Shown here: in pieces, positions 22,446-34,635 of the stretch
How positions within the stretch are numbered: position 1 is the first letter of the stretch
Layout of the letters: the number at the start of each line of letters is the position of its first letter
Assembly: GCF_954871325.1 (NCBI RefSeq)
Contig: NC_088778.1
Coordinates: 21,189,120-21,253,119 of the forward strand
Direction: 5' to 3'
Origin: Gordionus sp. m RMFG-2023
Taxonomy: Eukaryota; Nematomorpha; Gordioida; Chordodea; Parachordodidae
DNA length: 64,000 nucleotides
Notes under the pieces: model-generated
What the model was told of the DNA's origin: nothing
What the model saw: only the letters and a program-made list of their open reading frames with translations
Databases searched by the model: none
Position numbers and translations under genes: made by a program

Positions 22446-22689
22446 AGGGGATTATAATGCGGGAAGAGCAGATGAATGCAAAAAATGAATATACATTATA
22501 AATCGATAATTTAATTAATATTATAAATCATAAATATTATTTAAAGTGCTAAATATTTATGATTGACATATTGTCGTAATATAAAGCATGCCCGTTTGAA
22601 TGGGGAAGCCAGCACCCGGGTAGCTATTTCTATTTTTATGCATTATAAAAAAATTAAATTATAATTTAAAAAAATTATAAATATTGCAT

Positions 22690-24250
22690 AACTTATGCTT
22701 TATATATCAGTCATTTTTTACAAATTATATATATTTTATGTTATAATAAAAATAAGTGTTGTAAACGAATGCGTGATATTGAATAAATCCATGATATGCA
22801 AGATCAAAACTAGTTGGCTTATCATCCAAAACACTGACATATTCTGTAGTCATGGCAACAATTTGTTTATCCATTGTTATAATATCTTTACTTGTTATAC
22901 TACATATTATAAGTTGTCGTGTAATAAACATATTAAATGCCAGTATCCATGGTAGTCCAAACAGTATGTCATTTGAATGGGTAACCACAATTGGTAATGT
23001 TCTGTCTATATTTTCAAGTTCCCTCTTGCAATAGTTTCACCAATGACGTCTAGCTGTTGATTGCCGGAAACTGACAATGGTTTTGTTGGTCCAAGTTTTG
23101 GACTGTTAATTTCATCCCAATATTGTTTTACAAATACCGATACTTTTGCACCCATATCATAATCAAATTCAATCGGTACTCCATTTATCTTAACAGATAT
23201 CTTAGCACTTTCTACCAATTTGGAAGATGTGATTAATTGAATCCGTTGATTTATTGTCATCTTAATGCATAACATGTAGCTTACGTCCCTTACATGTTAT
23301 TATTATTATTGTAATAATGAAAATTTCCTTTTTCTTTAATATTATATGGATACTTTTGATTAAAAGGATAAGAATTTCCTTCGGGCTCTAGACCCCCAAA
23401 AATTTATCCAATTGCTCCTTAGGTTTTTTGACCTTTTTACCATCATATTTGTAACTTCATCCTAATCTCCTTTCATTGCCAAAGCCATATTTAAAACTTG
23501 TTGAAAGCTCACCCTTTCTCCCAGGTCATTTACCATCTGGAAATCTGGTGAGAATATCTTTCTCCAATGCAACCCGTTTAATTCCAGCCACCACCTGATC
23601 CCTCTATCTCCCATCAGGGTCTGATTCGAACTTACACTCTTGTGCCAATCTTTAAAGCCAACCTGCCAGAACTGTTTCACATTTTCCTCTTTCTATTCGA
23701 ATAAACTTAATTCAAAAACAAAGTTGAAGTGGGCTTAAATACTGCCTTACCAACTTCAACTCCTCATAATTAAGTTCCTTCAAGATTCTCAGATATATAA
23801 ATGACCTTATCTCTGCCAAATTAATAATTCATATGTATGGAAATAATATTTCTATCTTGGTTTCCTTATTTATTAATACCCTCTTATCTCCAATGTTTTG
23901 TTTATCAAAATTATTAAATTTTACTTGTGTTATATTTCTTGATTCAAAGTTGTTATTTACTTGTTTACCATTATTCGTTTCACTTAAAATATTCATTTCA
24001 CCACTCTTATTATATTTGATTCATCACTTTTACCAATTACAGTAAATGGGTTTTTTTCTTTATTCATAATAAGAAAATTAATCGTCGCCAATCTACTAAT
24101 TATACTACATATGACTTTATTGTTGCATTCGCTAGAAAATATTTAATGTCAATCATATTGATAATATAATCCAAACAGAATGTAATACAAAATGTATGAA
24201 CTATAATAATAATATCTTATATAGCATTTATCACAGAGCCCAAATATATT
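22690..24250 (-). mobile_element. gypsy-3, broken Ty3/gypsy gag-protease fossil
   Basis: On the minus strand, reading from 24,100 down, there is a TTGGCGACGATTAA primer-binding-like motif (about 24,083-24,096, as in gypsy-1), gag (about 24,060-23,460), and a retropepsin-like region (about 23,275-22,725, with IEFDYDMGA and LFGLPWILAF). The latter closely resembles gypsy-1's LFGLPWIIAF. The two are the same subfamily. About 24,097-24,250 is probably LTR. It is broken, with several breaks. Pol was not recognised in the window. Confidence 0.75.
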
Positions 24251-25672
24251 TAAGGTTATTTAATAAAATATTAAAACAGGCCAATATAAATTTGAATTGA
24301 AATATAAATTTATTATTTCAACCAATTCTTATATGCGCATGAACATACACCACTATCTCTACCCAAAAATAGATGAATACCGTGACAAAATTATAGTATT
24401 CGGTAATCATCTAGCCACGTTAGGAAATATTTTAAACCAAAATTTTTATATTTTAATAATTAATATTTTTGCACCACCCTAGAAAAATGTCTGCGGGTTC
24501 CCCTCTATTGGCTCTTCTTATTAGCTAGCTAGGTACACAATTGCAGAATAATTTTTACAGAAAGTAGTTTTCCTTATTATTATTTTAGAATTTAGTTTGG
24601 ATAAATCAATTTACAGGTCAATAATTTTAAGTAATAGATTGTCGTTGTGGTAAATAAACTTTTTTTACAGGTCTTTAATATATATTATGTTTTAAATTTG
24701 CATACAAATTTTATATGTCGTGAAATTCAATTTTTATTTACCCAGAAAACACTAAAATTCCAAAATATAATGATAATCGATTATTGGCTTTATTTTCTAT
24801 GTTTCAGTTGGCATTACGTATATCCTATAATATTTATTTAAAATGATATATATTATAGGTCATAACTTATTAGAATGATATATCCGGTGTATGAAGTATG
24901 CTTACTAATTTTTAAAAACTAGACCACATCAGCCTTCTAACATTCCCACCTCTAATTAATAAATGAAAATACAAAAAATCTTTTAACTGGGATTCGAAGC
25001 AAGTCAGAAACACCGATAGCTGAGTTTTCACACTCTGGACTCTTATTTCTTACTCTAGGAAACATTAAAATTGTTTTTCTTTATATATTATTCTCACATG
25101 ATATATATCATTTCACATAACTTTATAAAAATCATTTATATTACATTTCCACTGATGTTATTTTCGCAGAAGGGCAGCGTTGATCAATTCTATCATGACA
25201 ACCTTTGTGAACTACAACCCCACAATCTGCAAAAAAGAAGTGAATTGAAAAATTTTTGGTGAAAAATTATAAATAAAAAATGATAATGAGTAAATTCTAA
25301 TTTTTCACAATAAAAATTATTTAATTATTCAAGAAAAGAAATGATGCTCAAATTGCAATGATTATGTTACTAAGGATTAAAAAGAATCACTCATTAAATC
25401 TAAAATATAATGTGTGATCTCATAATTATTTAAACAGGTTTAAGAATTTTTTAAATCGAAGCCTAAATGCAATCAGTTTTTTAAAAAAATATTAATAAAA
25501 AATACACCTTTTTATTTGTTTTTCCTCAATTTTATATTTTAAAAATAATTATAGTGCAATTTATAATATTGATTATTTCGAACTTACATCAAAAACAAGT
25601 CATATTTTAAACAGGTACTAATTATAAGATCATTTACTTACTGAATCATTTTAAAAAATTATTGATGGCATT
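24251..25672. other. AT-rich spacer; weak tRNA-like minus-strand patch at 24,938-25,060
   Basis: On the minus strand GACTTGCTTCGAATCCCAGT contains a good B-box-like core (TTCGAATCC), preceded by AACTCAGCTATCGGTG. An A box is not clear. It may be the head of another tRNA-derived SINE. Nothing else is seen. Confidence 0.35.
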
Positions 25673-27051
25673 CAGGCGCGTAGCTAACGCCCCCCCCCCT
25701 TCCACAGCAAATTTTTTAAAAATAATGAAAGGTTTTTATGAATTATGAATTGCAAAATATTTTCAAATATGTATATTCTATTTTAAGTTTTAGCAAAAAG
25801 TTAAAAATAATTAAAATATTTCTTCCCTGTGTAATAATATTTTATCCCACGAAAATATAAAGTGTATTTTTCTTACATTTAAATCTTAGACATTGATATC
25901 TATTATGTTAGATAAATTGATAAAGCAAAAACACTAAAAATCTTTAGAAGATATTATGCAAATATATTGAAGCCTTAAGTTATTTACACGGCAGGGATGC
26001 CATATTAGAAATAAAATATTTTGTAACTATAAATAAGAACCAGAATGATATGATAGAAGCAATTAAGATTTTATATATTATTGTTGCACCACTTCTAGTT
26101 GGTATATTATATCTTAAAATAATAGGAGTTTGTAAAATATCAAAAATATACTGGTATTAAAAATTTAACTCAAAACTGTTTTTCAAATAATAAAAAAAAT
26201 AGCTTTCCTAAAAACATGAAAAAAAGAGAAGAAAAGTTATCTAATTTATTACATCCATTGTGGGATGAATAATAAGATGTTAAATTTTTGATAATATTTC
26301 TAAATAAATAGATGGCGTTAAATATTTGAATACCAATTATTACTTTACTTATATTTATTATCATTTATTAGTGAAATTTATTAAACTATTAACTGTAATA
26401 TATTATATAACTATCAAATACGTCTGTAAAAGTGGCATCTTACCTAATATTTTATAGCCAATTATATATAATAGAGGATTATAAACTATATGTCTACTTA
26501 CTTTTTATAAATAATCTCTTATAATTATTTGGATTTGGACCTTGATAATAATCTTAGGAAGAGGCATGGTAATCAAATTTAAAAATCAATAATATAGTTG
26601 ATTAGTGATTTTGAACTCGGCTAATTTCAATATTAAATTTGTTAAATTAATATTTATCTAATTAGGGTTATATAATAATTTAAATAATAAAAGTCAATTA
26701 AGCTTCAACTGTTAATGCTAAATTAATATTTATTGAGTGATATTGATATTCTATTTTTAACTGATTGCAAGCTGAAAGTGAAAATATGATTTATATGTAT
26801 TAATCTAATCTAATAATTAAAATATTATTCATTTAATAAAAATTTAGATAGTCTTATTAGTTTTTAAATAATAAAATTAAATCTATATATTACTCAATAG
26901 AATTATAAAAGAAATCGTTCAGGGGGCAATTATAATTAGTTTTAGTTCAAAGGGATATTAAGGAGCCATTATATAAAAAAATATTTGCTTCAGGGGGCTA
27001 TTCAAATTTTTAGGAGGCTCGAGTCCTAGCGCCCCCCTAGTGACGCCACTG
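25673..27051. mobile_element. Possible MITE/hAT derivative with GGCG(T/C) ends
   Basis: The left edge is CAGGCGCGTAGCTAACGCC followed by a C run. The right edge in reverse complement is CAGTGGCGTCACTAGGGGGG. Both are of the CAGxGGCG class common at hAT-type termini. No clean 8-bp duplication flanks them, so they may be ends of two separate elements. The interior has no transposase, but it carries the dispersed repeat at 26,246-26,375. Confidence 0.45.
26246..26375 (+). repeat. Dispersed repeat, copy 2 (paired with 8844-8942)
   Basis: It shares TGTGGGATGAATAATAAGAT and the following segments with 8844-8942, in the same order, with an extra 30 bp in the middle. The class is unknown. Confidence 0.65.
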
Positions 27052-27649
27052 TATTCAATTACACCACAATTAATATGTAATATTTTCAAAAAAATTATAT
27101 GGATTTGGCTGAAGCTCTGAGAATCACGAATATTATAATATTATCACTTAGAAAACTAAGAGATAACGAACATTAAGAGATTTATGTTATTGTTGAGGCG
27201 AAAGCAAAATTATGTGATTTTCAGATTCGCAAGCCTACTTGCATTCAATTGTAGATTACTATAAAATAACCGTTGTTATTCTACATTTGGATACAAATTT
27301 GATCAAATCATTAACTATTTATGATTTATAAAAGGCTCTATCCAATTTACGTATACTATTACCTATAAATCTTTCTTAGGATATATTAAATCTTGATATT
27401 GAAATTAAATATTTAGCTAAATTTTATTCAGAAGATATAAATATATCTAAAGGCCTATTAAATTCAAAATTTAAATCTTGGTATGAATAATTAATGTTAA
27501 CAGATAATCCTACAGGAAACTCAATGGAAGCTTTGCTAATATATTTTAGTTTTTTCCAAATATATTAAAATAACTGTATATTTTGGCAACAATAGAGGGA
27601 TGTACTCGAATGTGGGGTCACGCGGAAGCAAGCAACCGCAGATTTTAAA

Positions 27650-28960
27650 CTTTTTTAGCGTATACATTTTTAATTCAAAAACCCTTCCCTATTTTAATTG
27701 GTCTTAAAAAAAGATATCCAATAGTTCTTGCAAAATCAAATTGCCCATTTGTGAACTTTGAATCGTTAATAGATTTACAAGAGCACGACGGTTTAGATAT
27801 GAATTGCATTCTAGATATTCTGCCTTGTTAATAATTTATTGCCAAGGAAATGCAAATAAAAATTGTAAATAATATTACAATTTAAAATCGAATATTACAA
27901 TCCTGTAGATAAATCTACTACGTTGTCAAATAAACCCGCCTTAGTTATTTGCGTATAATAGACATTGGTGTAGTCTCATGGTGATCGTATTTTTAAATTT
28001 CTAGACCTAATTGAACTGGAATCGAAAGATGAAGAGGGGACAATTCATACCCTATTGGATCTTCTAAAATCCGCTGTTATTTCTGAAAATTTTTTGGTTC
28101 ATATAAGATCTCACTTTGAGGTATGACGTTTGAATTATAATCTGTTTTTGCTTCAGTCAAAAACAATCAGTTTACCTAATATTGAATAATCAATAAAGCG
28201 AACGATTCATGTTCTAAATCGTTTAAGGATATGTTTAATCTCTTTTATAATTTCTAAATGAATTTATTTAATCTTTTGTCGCCTGAGATTTAGGTTATTT
28301 CCACTTTATGTCAAAAAAGATTTTTTTTACATAAATCAATTTTTTATAATTAAACTATTCCATTTACATAACAAACCGAAATATTTTATAGCCAATTTAA
28401 GCATCATATTGAAAACAATAGAAGCTTAATTTTTAAAATTGTATTCCTATAAAATTATAAAAAGTGTATAGGGAATAATCTAATTATCAGGTCACAATTT
28501 CTAAAGGAGAAAATATGAAAATATCTCAAGAAGTTAAAGGAAAACAGAAGGTACTCAGGTATCAACGAAAATAAACTCATTACTGCCTTAAAAGACAAAA
28601 TTCAAAATAGGTTAATGAATGATAATTCCGATAATTTGAGTAATTATAGATTCTATTACAGTTTTAGTAGCTATCCTATCTGATATGGAATATTTAAAAA
28701 AAGATAACTCGTTCTGGGATAATGAAAGTAATAAATGCCCTGTGATTTGAAAGAGTTTCAAAATTATATTAACACAATTCCGTGCAGTACTGTTAAAGTG
28801 AGCGCAGCTTTCACTTTATGAATATCATTATGACGGATTTGCTTTCAAGTCATATCAGTTTAATTATGATAACGTTAATGAAATTCTTCTCCATATATTA
28901 AAAAGTGGCTGACAATCACAGGTCTACTAACGATATCAATCAAAAAAGCGTGCAGTTAAT
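27650..28960 (+). pseudogene. hAT-4, degenerate hAT transposase (KIAA1586/ZBED5-like group)
   Basis: In order on the plus strand there are NFESLIDLQEHDGLDM (about 27,755-27,800), AKEMQIKIVNNI (about 27,845), DKSTTLSNKPALVICV (about 27,910-27,957), FLDLIELESKDEEGT (about 27,990-28,040) and, near the end, PCSTVKVSAAF and MNIIMTDLLSSH (about 28,780-28,860). These are consecutive landmarks of the hAT transposases of the ZMYM/KIAA1586 type, from before the RNase H core to the C-terminal dimerisation region. Many stops and frame changes lie between. No TIR or TSD was found, although C-run/G-run fragments at 27,040 and 29,220-29,290 could be its old ends. Confidence 0.7.
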
Positions 28961-29214
28961 ATTATTATAAATATTAAAAAAGATTAACTATGGCGAATAT
29001 TGTAGTTTATTTTCATCTTTTTTTGTTCTATTCAAATTTATGCATTATATTTTAATTATATAATTATGAAATGCATTAAAATTTTTTGCAATATATTTCA
29101 ATTTTTATATAACTTTTAAATAGATATTTGATATAATATAAATATAATGTATTTTGAATGAAATACTATAAAAATTGCCTCAAATTCTTGGACATAAAAA
29201 TTCGCCATTATTTT

Positions 29215-29300
29215 TCCCCATTTTAGCGTGCCCCCTAATATTTTTTTAGAGTAATAGCATGCCCCCGCCGAAATTTTAGGATTACAACATTGCAGCAATA
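29215..29300. repeat. G-run end fragment
   Basis: On the minus strand it reads CGGCGGGGGCATGC, then TTAGGGGGCACGC. It lies about 250 bp past the hAT-4 remnant and may be its right terminus. Confidence 0.4.
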
Positions 29301-29685
29301 CCAATTAATATAAGAAATGAAGATTTTTTCTTTATTAAGGATAATATAAACCTAACTCAAAAGTACGACATCTTAAAATCGATTGCATACACGATTTTTA
29401 CTTAATAATAGAAATTTAATCTACATTCAGAACAAATTATTGAAAAAGTGGAGCAATCGCAAAGAAGATTAAATTTTTATTTATATTTAATTATATTCAT
29501 GTAAGGATATATACTAGTTATAAATTTTTAATATTTTGTGCTTTTCTTTTTTTTTAACTTGAAAATTATTTTACAATTTTATTTGTTATAGAAAGTTACA
29601 AATAAAGCTCATTCCAAGACTATATAACGCATACTTAAAAAGAGTGTTTTAAAAATAAAGTAATTAACTGTAAATTTAGTGATAC

Positions 29686-29756
29686 CTCGACAAACGTATC
29701 CGCCTTTCCCAAAGTGTCTGCCAATAGATTTATGGCATACATCACATGTTTCATCC
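29686..29756 (-). CDS. Candidate exon encoding part of a C1-like zinc domain
   Basis: On the minus strand a 71-nt segment lies between a 3' splice site (TATTTTTAG) and a 5' splice site (CGAG then GTATCA). In phase 1 it encodes DETCDVCHKSIGRHFGKGGY followed by VCR. The CxxC-x14-C spacing and the GKGGYVCR tail resemble the middle of a phorbol-ester/DAG-type (C1) zinc domain, which would need a flanking exon with the first His and one with the last Cys/His residues. Neither was found. It could also be a different zinc-binding fold or chance. Nothing ties it to the C2-domain gene, which lies upstream in the same direction. Confidence 0.4.
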
Positions 29757-30042
29757 CTAAAAATATTCATGGTAAAATCTATTTAGTCTTTATGAAAACA
29801 ATAAATATACCCTGTAAAAAAAATTGTGGTAATCAAGTAGAATTTTTCCTAAAATTATCAAATTATATAAATTAGAATAAATTTAACAAGTAAAAGAACT
29901 ATTTATCATTAAATATGATGAATTTTAACTGCTTGTAGTGCGACCTAATTGAGCATTTTCGAAAAAAGCAAGCAAATTTGCGTTTTTTTAATAAATGTTT
30001 ATAAACGCTGATCAATTTGCACGATACAATTTGAAATGCAAT

Positions 30043-30115
30043 ACGAGGGGGGGGGGGCTCGAGCCTCTTGAAAAATTTAAAGAGCCCCTTTAAAATTTTG
30101 AATTTTTTAAATTGG
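30043..30115. repeat. G-run MITE end matching the element at 27,051
   Basis: A G run followed by CTCGAGCCTCTTGAAAAATTT and AGAGCCCCTTTAA corresponds to the reverse complement of 26,985-27,030 (CTCGAGCCTCCTAAAAATTT, then AGCCCCCTG). It is a second copy of that end. Confidence 0.65.
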
Positions 30116-31085
30116 ATAATGTTGGCTAAAAAGGTAATTTTTAAAATGTTAGCTAGCTAAAAAAAAAGAAGTGCGTTTTACATAACGAAATGCAAACGCT
30201 CAATTAAGTTGCATATTATATATAAAGTTGGAATAAAATTACAGCTTTATGATACAATTATGAAATCATTGTTATACTATTAAATATATAATCTTGTAAT
30301 ATATTTTAATACCGGGCTATTCTTTGGGCAACAAATGCATGATCGTTGTAAATGTGTAACTTATTTCCTTTAAATTTAAGACATTTACTATTTACCATAT
30401 AAGCATCGGGTAGTATTAAGTATCTAAAAAAAATATGTATAGCTTCAAAATTGTATTCTAGTCATTATACATAAAATAGGTAGTGCTATTTGTCTAATAT
30501 GAACATCATTTCTCAAATTTCACAATTTCTCATGAGTCACTAGTAATTCATGCTAAGATTCAAAAAATTCATTTCATAAAAAAAGATTCAGATAATTACA
30601 AAATTAGATAAGTTGTACTGTAGTATTAAAAAATAAGCTCAAATACTTTATGATTTCCCATCAAATTCTTTCTTTTATAAATATACTTGTGCTGCTAAAA
30701 CTTTTGTGCATAAAAATTGTAACTAGTTATATATTAATGCAAGAAAAGGTAACTAGTTACTCTTTTGAAATATGCCTATTATTTCATTCCTTATCTTTAT
30801 ATGGAGAATTCCCAAATTAAATTTTGTTTATTAAATATATTGTCTAATTAAGCGCTCCTGTAGAAAGTTTGTTTAGTTTAGGTTAAATTTATTTTTTGAA
30901 AAAAAGTGAGCACGTCTTTAGAACACATTGCTAATAATGTTTTTAAAAAAATTATTAAGCTAAATTATGAAAAAAAATTATATATCGTTATTTATTGTAA
31001 ATAATAACTATTATATTGTGATATTTTTTTCATAGCAATTATTTCTTTATTTAAATCATATTCATATCTCATTTAAATTTATTTA
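30116..31085. other. AT-rich spacer, nothing firm
   Basis: GTAACTAGTTA motifs occur near 30,720-30,765, as in the GTAAC-rich hAT-type patches elsewhere. No gene or boundary was seen. Confidence 0.4.
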
Positions 31086-31093
31086 ATTACGAT

Positions 31094-31547
31094 CGGTGGG
31101 TCTATTTATCGCTCGGCTGAAAATATCGCTCGGCTAGTAAATATCGCTCGATTGGGAAATGTGGCTCGGTTAACCACATAATAAATCATTTATTATTTAA
31201 ATTACGCTCGGCTAATTACATAATAAATTTTTTATTACTAAATATCGCTCGGCTTATATTTATGTATTAAATTTCCAAACATTTTCCAGTGGGTTTTCAC
31301 TTTCCTAATATTAATTGAGAATTAATTAGTTTATAAATAAGATAAAGGTTTGGACAGGTGTAAAAAATTATCTATTAGATATTTTAGCTTCAATACTTTT
31401 ATAAAATTAAAATTGCTCGTAACATTTTTTATTTATTAAAGTAAAAGAAATAATATTCTATCCGCTAGATGGCGTCTTTAAAATTTTTATTATAAAATTT
31501 AAAAATAATATTTTTGAATGTGTTTAATAAATTTCGCCATATTCTAT
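31094..31547 (+). repeat. MULE left terminal inverted repeat (about 454 bp)
   Basis: It contains six GCTCGGCT-type motifs (complement of AGCCGAGC) in the first 160 bp, then a unique part with TCCGCTAGATGGCGTC and TTTCGCCATATTCTAT at the inner end. It pairs with 36,325-37,001. Confidence 0.9.
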
Positions 31548-31884
31548 CATGATGACTAAAATATTTATGATTTTTTTTATAGCATTATCTATATTTTGGT
31601 AAAAAATTAGTAGTCTTTTTTAAATTTTGCAATTTTTATTAATCAGATAAATTAATAACGATGGTAATTCATTTTATTCATTCATATATAAATCATAATT
31701 ATTTTTACCAAATTGATATATAATGTTATTATAATATAATTATTGCGTTCATAAAATATAATTTGTTCGGCAGAGAAGATTTAAATATACATTTAGGATA
31801 ATAAAATTATATATATTGATGAAATAGATTATGAGCAGGGGAAAATTGGGGAAAAATAAGGAATTAAAATTTATAAAAAATATT

Positions 31885-33975
31885 TTATCGAGTCCTTTCT
31901 GCTTTAATTCTACGTCGCTGATGTGGTTTTTTTGAGCCTTTTGGTTTTAAAACAGATAAAGTTTTATCTAATGAATGTAATTTATCTTTGCTTTGACTAT
32001 TAAGTAAATTATTTAATGTATCATGACAATCTATCGATTCGGGTATTAAATAATTGCAAAATTCATTATTTAAAAAATATTCTCCTTTTCCTGAGAAGGA
32101 TCTTTTAAATTCTTTTTCTTGTAACATTGTGATATCCTTAATTTTTTCGATTAATTCTTTTAAAGGACGTTGTTTCCAGTTTATATATAATTTTAAAACA
32201 TGGTTCATAGATTCGCAGTTGTTATTTGTCCATAAACAATTTATTATTTTATTTTTTAGGGGAATGTAAACATGTTCATAAATTACTTTTTGAAATTTAT
32301 TTTTTATATATAGCAAAAAAATATTTAAATTTTCATTATTACAATAATTGTGTAAATCGTTTAATTTTTCATTATATATTTGGTCATTCCGAGAAAATAA
32401 AATCCCATTAAAAGAAAAAATATCCTGTATAATTTTTTTAGACATAACAGCATTTACACCTTGTTTTTCCGACAAATATTTTCTTATATTGTCTTTTAAA
32501 TGACGTGTGCATATTAAATGAGTATTAAATTTAAATATTTCCTGAATAGGTTTTACTATAGCCTTTTCTTGGTCACTACCAAATATGATATTTTTAATAT
32601 TTATTTTATATGAGAGAAAAAAGTATGATAAGTGGTCATATCAGAATCTCCATGCAAATATATTGGTCCTAAAAATATAGGGGATTCATCAGTTTTATAT
32701 CTCTTAACTGCTATATGTTTAAATACTATAGCAGTTAGGTATATCACCCAAATTAAATGTTTTATCAACGCCTAATATACAGAAGTCAGATTGGTTTGAC
32801 AAAAACTTAATAGTTTTAATAATAAAATGAGTATAACAAATTATCGATGGTGTTTTCTCTTTGATGTTAATTATTGATTGGATAAATGGCGAAATATGTA
32901 GATCATTAGTAATTTGTAAAATATTAATCGCAAAATTTAGAGGTACTTTTGTATCTTTTTTAAGTTTATAATTTAAGTTATAAATTTGTTTTAAATTTTT
33001 TGGTTTAATTGGGTCTTTTTGAAATATATAATTATTATAAATATTGCGACATGTTTGATTGTCCTTTATTTGATTTCTAATGTTTGATAATAACTGATTT
33101 GAAGTCCGTACATAAGGATTTACAATCTTTTTGGAATTCCCATGGCAAGCGGGACCTGGCCATTGTCCTATATATTCAACTAAATATATATCTTTGAAAT
33201 CGTAATTAGGCTTTTCAATAAAATTAATTTTTAAAATTCGGCGTTTATACTCTTTACTTCTCTTTAAAATACTATAGTATTTATAAAGAACAATTATATT
33301 TTTGGTTAAAGGTTGAGGTTCTATTTTTTTAAAAATTCTAGAACCACCTAGATGAGTGTCCTGCCTAAATAGGCCATCTTTAAAAATATACGGACCTTGA
33401 ACAATATCATTATATATATTATAATATAATTTTCTTGAGCTTGATTTTGAGCCTGTCCATGGCCCACAATCATCTATATATAAATTTTTATTCTTATAAT
33501 TTGTAAAATTATTATTAGAAATTAAAAAATACATATTATATTTTATACCTAAAGGTATTTCGTGCAATATATTATTGGGAGAAAGCAAAATTTTTATGGA
33601 TTTTACAATGTTTAAAAAAAACCCATAGTTTGGATGACCTCCTTCGGCTATAATATTGTTTAAAAAAAAAGGTAAAGATTTTAATCGGATATCTTCGCTA
33701 CATGGTTTTTTTAGAATATTTTCTATCGAAAATGATAAATCTTTTATGATATTGTTGGACAGTTGGGGTTTTTTTGTTAATGTATTAATATAATTATTTG
33801 GTATGAGAGATACAAAGTGATTGATTCTAATATTAAATATATCATTTGGACATATGGTAGATGTCCACATGATTAAAATATGAGGCTTTAAACTCTGGCT
33901 TACACCCCTGCCATAAAGGATATCGGTAAAAGCCTTTAATGAATTTGATGGGCATTGGTTTGCCAAGAGCAGCAC
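31885..33975 (-). pseudogene. MULE transposase (OTU His box, middle region, DDE core)
   Basis: From 33,975 down there is LIMWTST then NHFVSLIPN (end of the OTU domain), a middle region with YLVEYIGQWPGPACHGNSK and YVRTSNQLLSNI, and then the MULE catalytic core. The core has D in LGVDKTFNLGD (32,764-32,766), D in IIFGSDQEKAI (32,572-32,574) and E in TNNNCESMNHV (32,212-32,214). Spacing is 64 and 120 residues, as usual in MULEs. ICTRHLK adds the C-x-x-H pair. The frame shifts near 32,738 and near 32,618 but the sequence reads on without loss. The C-terminus is basic (KPKGSKKPHQRRRIKAER). It resembles transposases known from cnidarian and other invertebrate genomes. Its product would bind the TIRs and move the element. 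Confidence 0.88.
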
Positions 33976-34375
33976 TTAATGCGCATATATGAATTTGCTC
34001 AGCCCAAACATTTATATTTAGAGCCGAATCGAGTATCTCATAATACTCATTCACCCATATATTTGGATTAATTTTATAGTTTTGGAAAAAATCAGGATGG
34101 TTTTTATCATAATATTGAGGATTTATAATTATTTCTATTGCCGTTATCAGTCTTAAAAAAATATGATGTGTTTGTGGTTTATATAACGATATTGAAACCG
34201 GCCGGTAAAAGCAATTACCATCAGATTCAATTTCCTGCGGAATATAATTTTCTAAGATTGGAGATTGCGCCATTTGTATAATTTTTTCACTTATAGAATC
34301 TTTTGATATTTTCTTTAACATTATTGGTTGTGGCTCTCTTAATTTATTTTTTTCTATTAAGGCCATAGCTGGATC
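33842..34375 (-). pseudogene. MULE gene, exon with OTU-type cysteine protease domain
   Basis: The minus-strand frame from 34,366 holds ESDGNCFYRPVSISLY, the OTU family nucleophile box (D-G-N-C, Cys52). It is followed by an acidic helix and a region that fits the OTU fold. The matching catalytic His box, NHFVSLIPN, lies about 33,785-33,815 in the next frame, so a frameshift between about 33,880 and 33,960 separates the two. A 3' splice-like site (TTTTTGCAG) lies at about 34,378, just before LKRDPAMALIE, so an upstream exon is likely. OTU domains are deubiquitinating-type proteases; in transposons the role is unproven. The neighbouring frame at 34,381-34,635 may be intron. Confidence 0.75.
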
Positions 34376-34635
34376 TCTTTTTAATCTGCAAAAATAGAAA
34401 AAATTAATTTTTTTTCAAGTGATGAATCTTGAGTAAATAAAAAGAACGAAGATAACCCTAAATCAAATAAGATTTTTATAAAATGTAACCATATCAAGGT
34501 TTTATTAAAATTGACTAAATAAAATTTCTTGATATCAAATAAAATTGCCAAAATCTTTGATTTCCAATTTGGATGTATGAAAATGTGAGTGCTGTCTGAA
34601 CCCTTGTGCGAATATTCAGAGTCGGCACACAACAT

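Noticed and set aside
25673-27051. Single intact hAT element with CAGxGGCG ends
   Set aside because: The two ends differ (CAGGCGCG and CAGTGGCG) and the flanking octamers ATGGCATT and TATTCAAT do not match, so they may belong to two elements.
34381-34635. Open frame of 84 codons upstream of the OTU exon
   Set aside because: It is hydrophobic and biased, and ends at a good 3' splice site (TTTTTGCAG), so it is more likely intron than coding; an N-terminal exon within it cannot be excluded.
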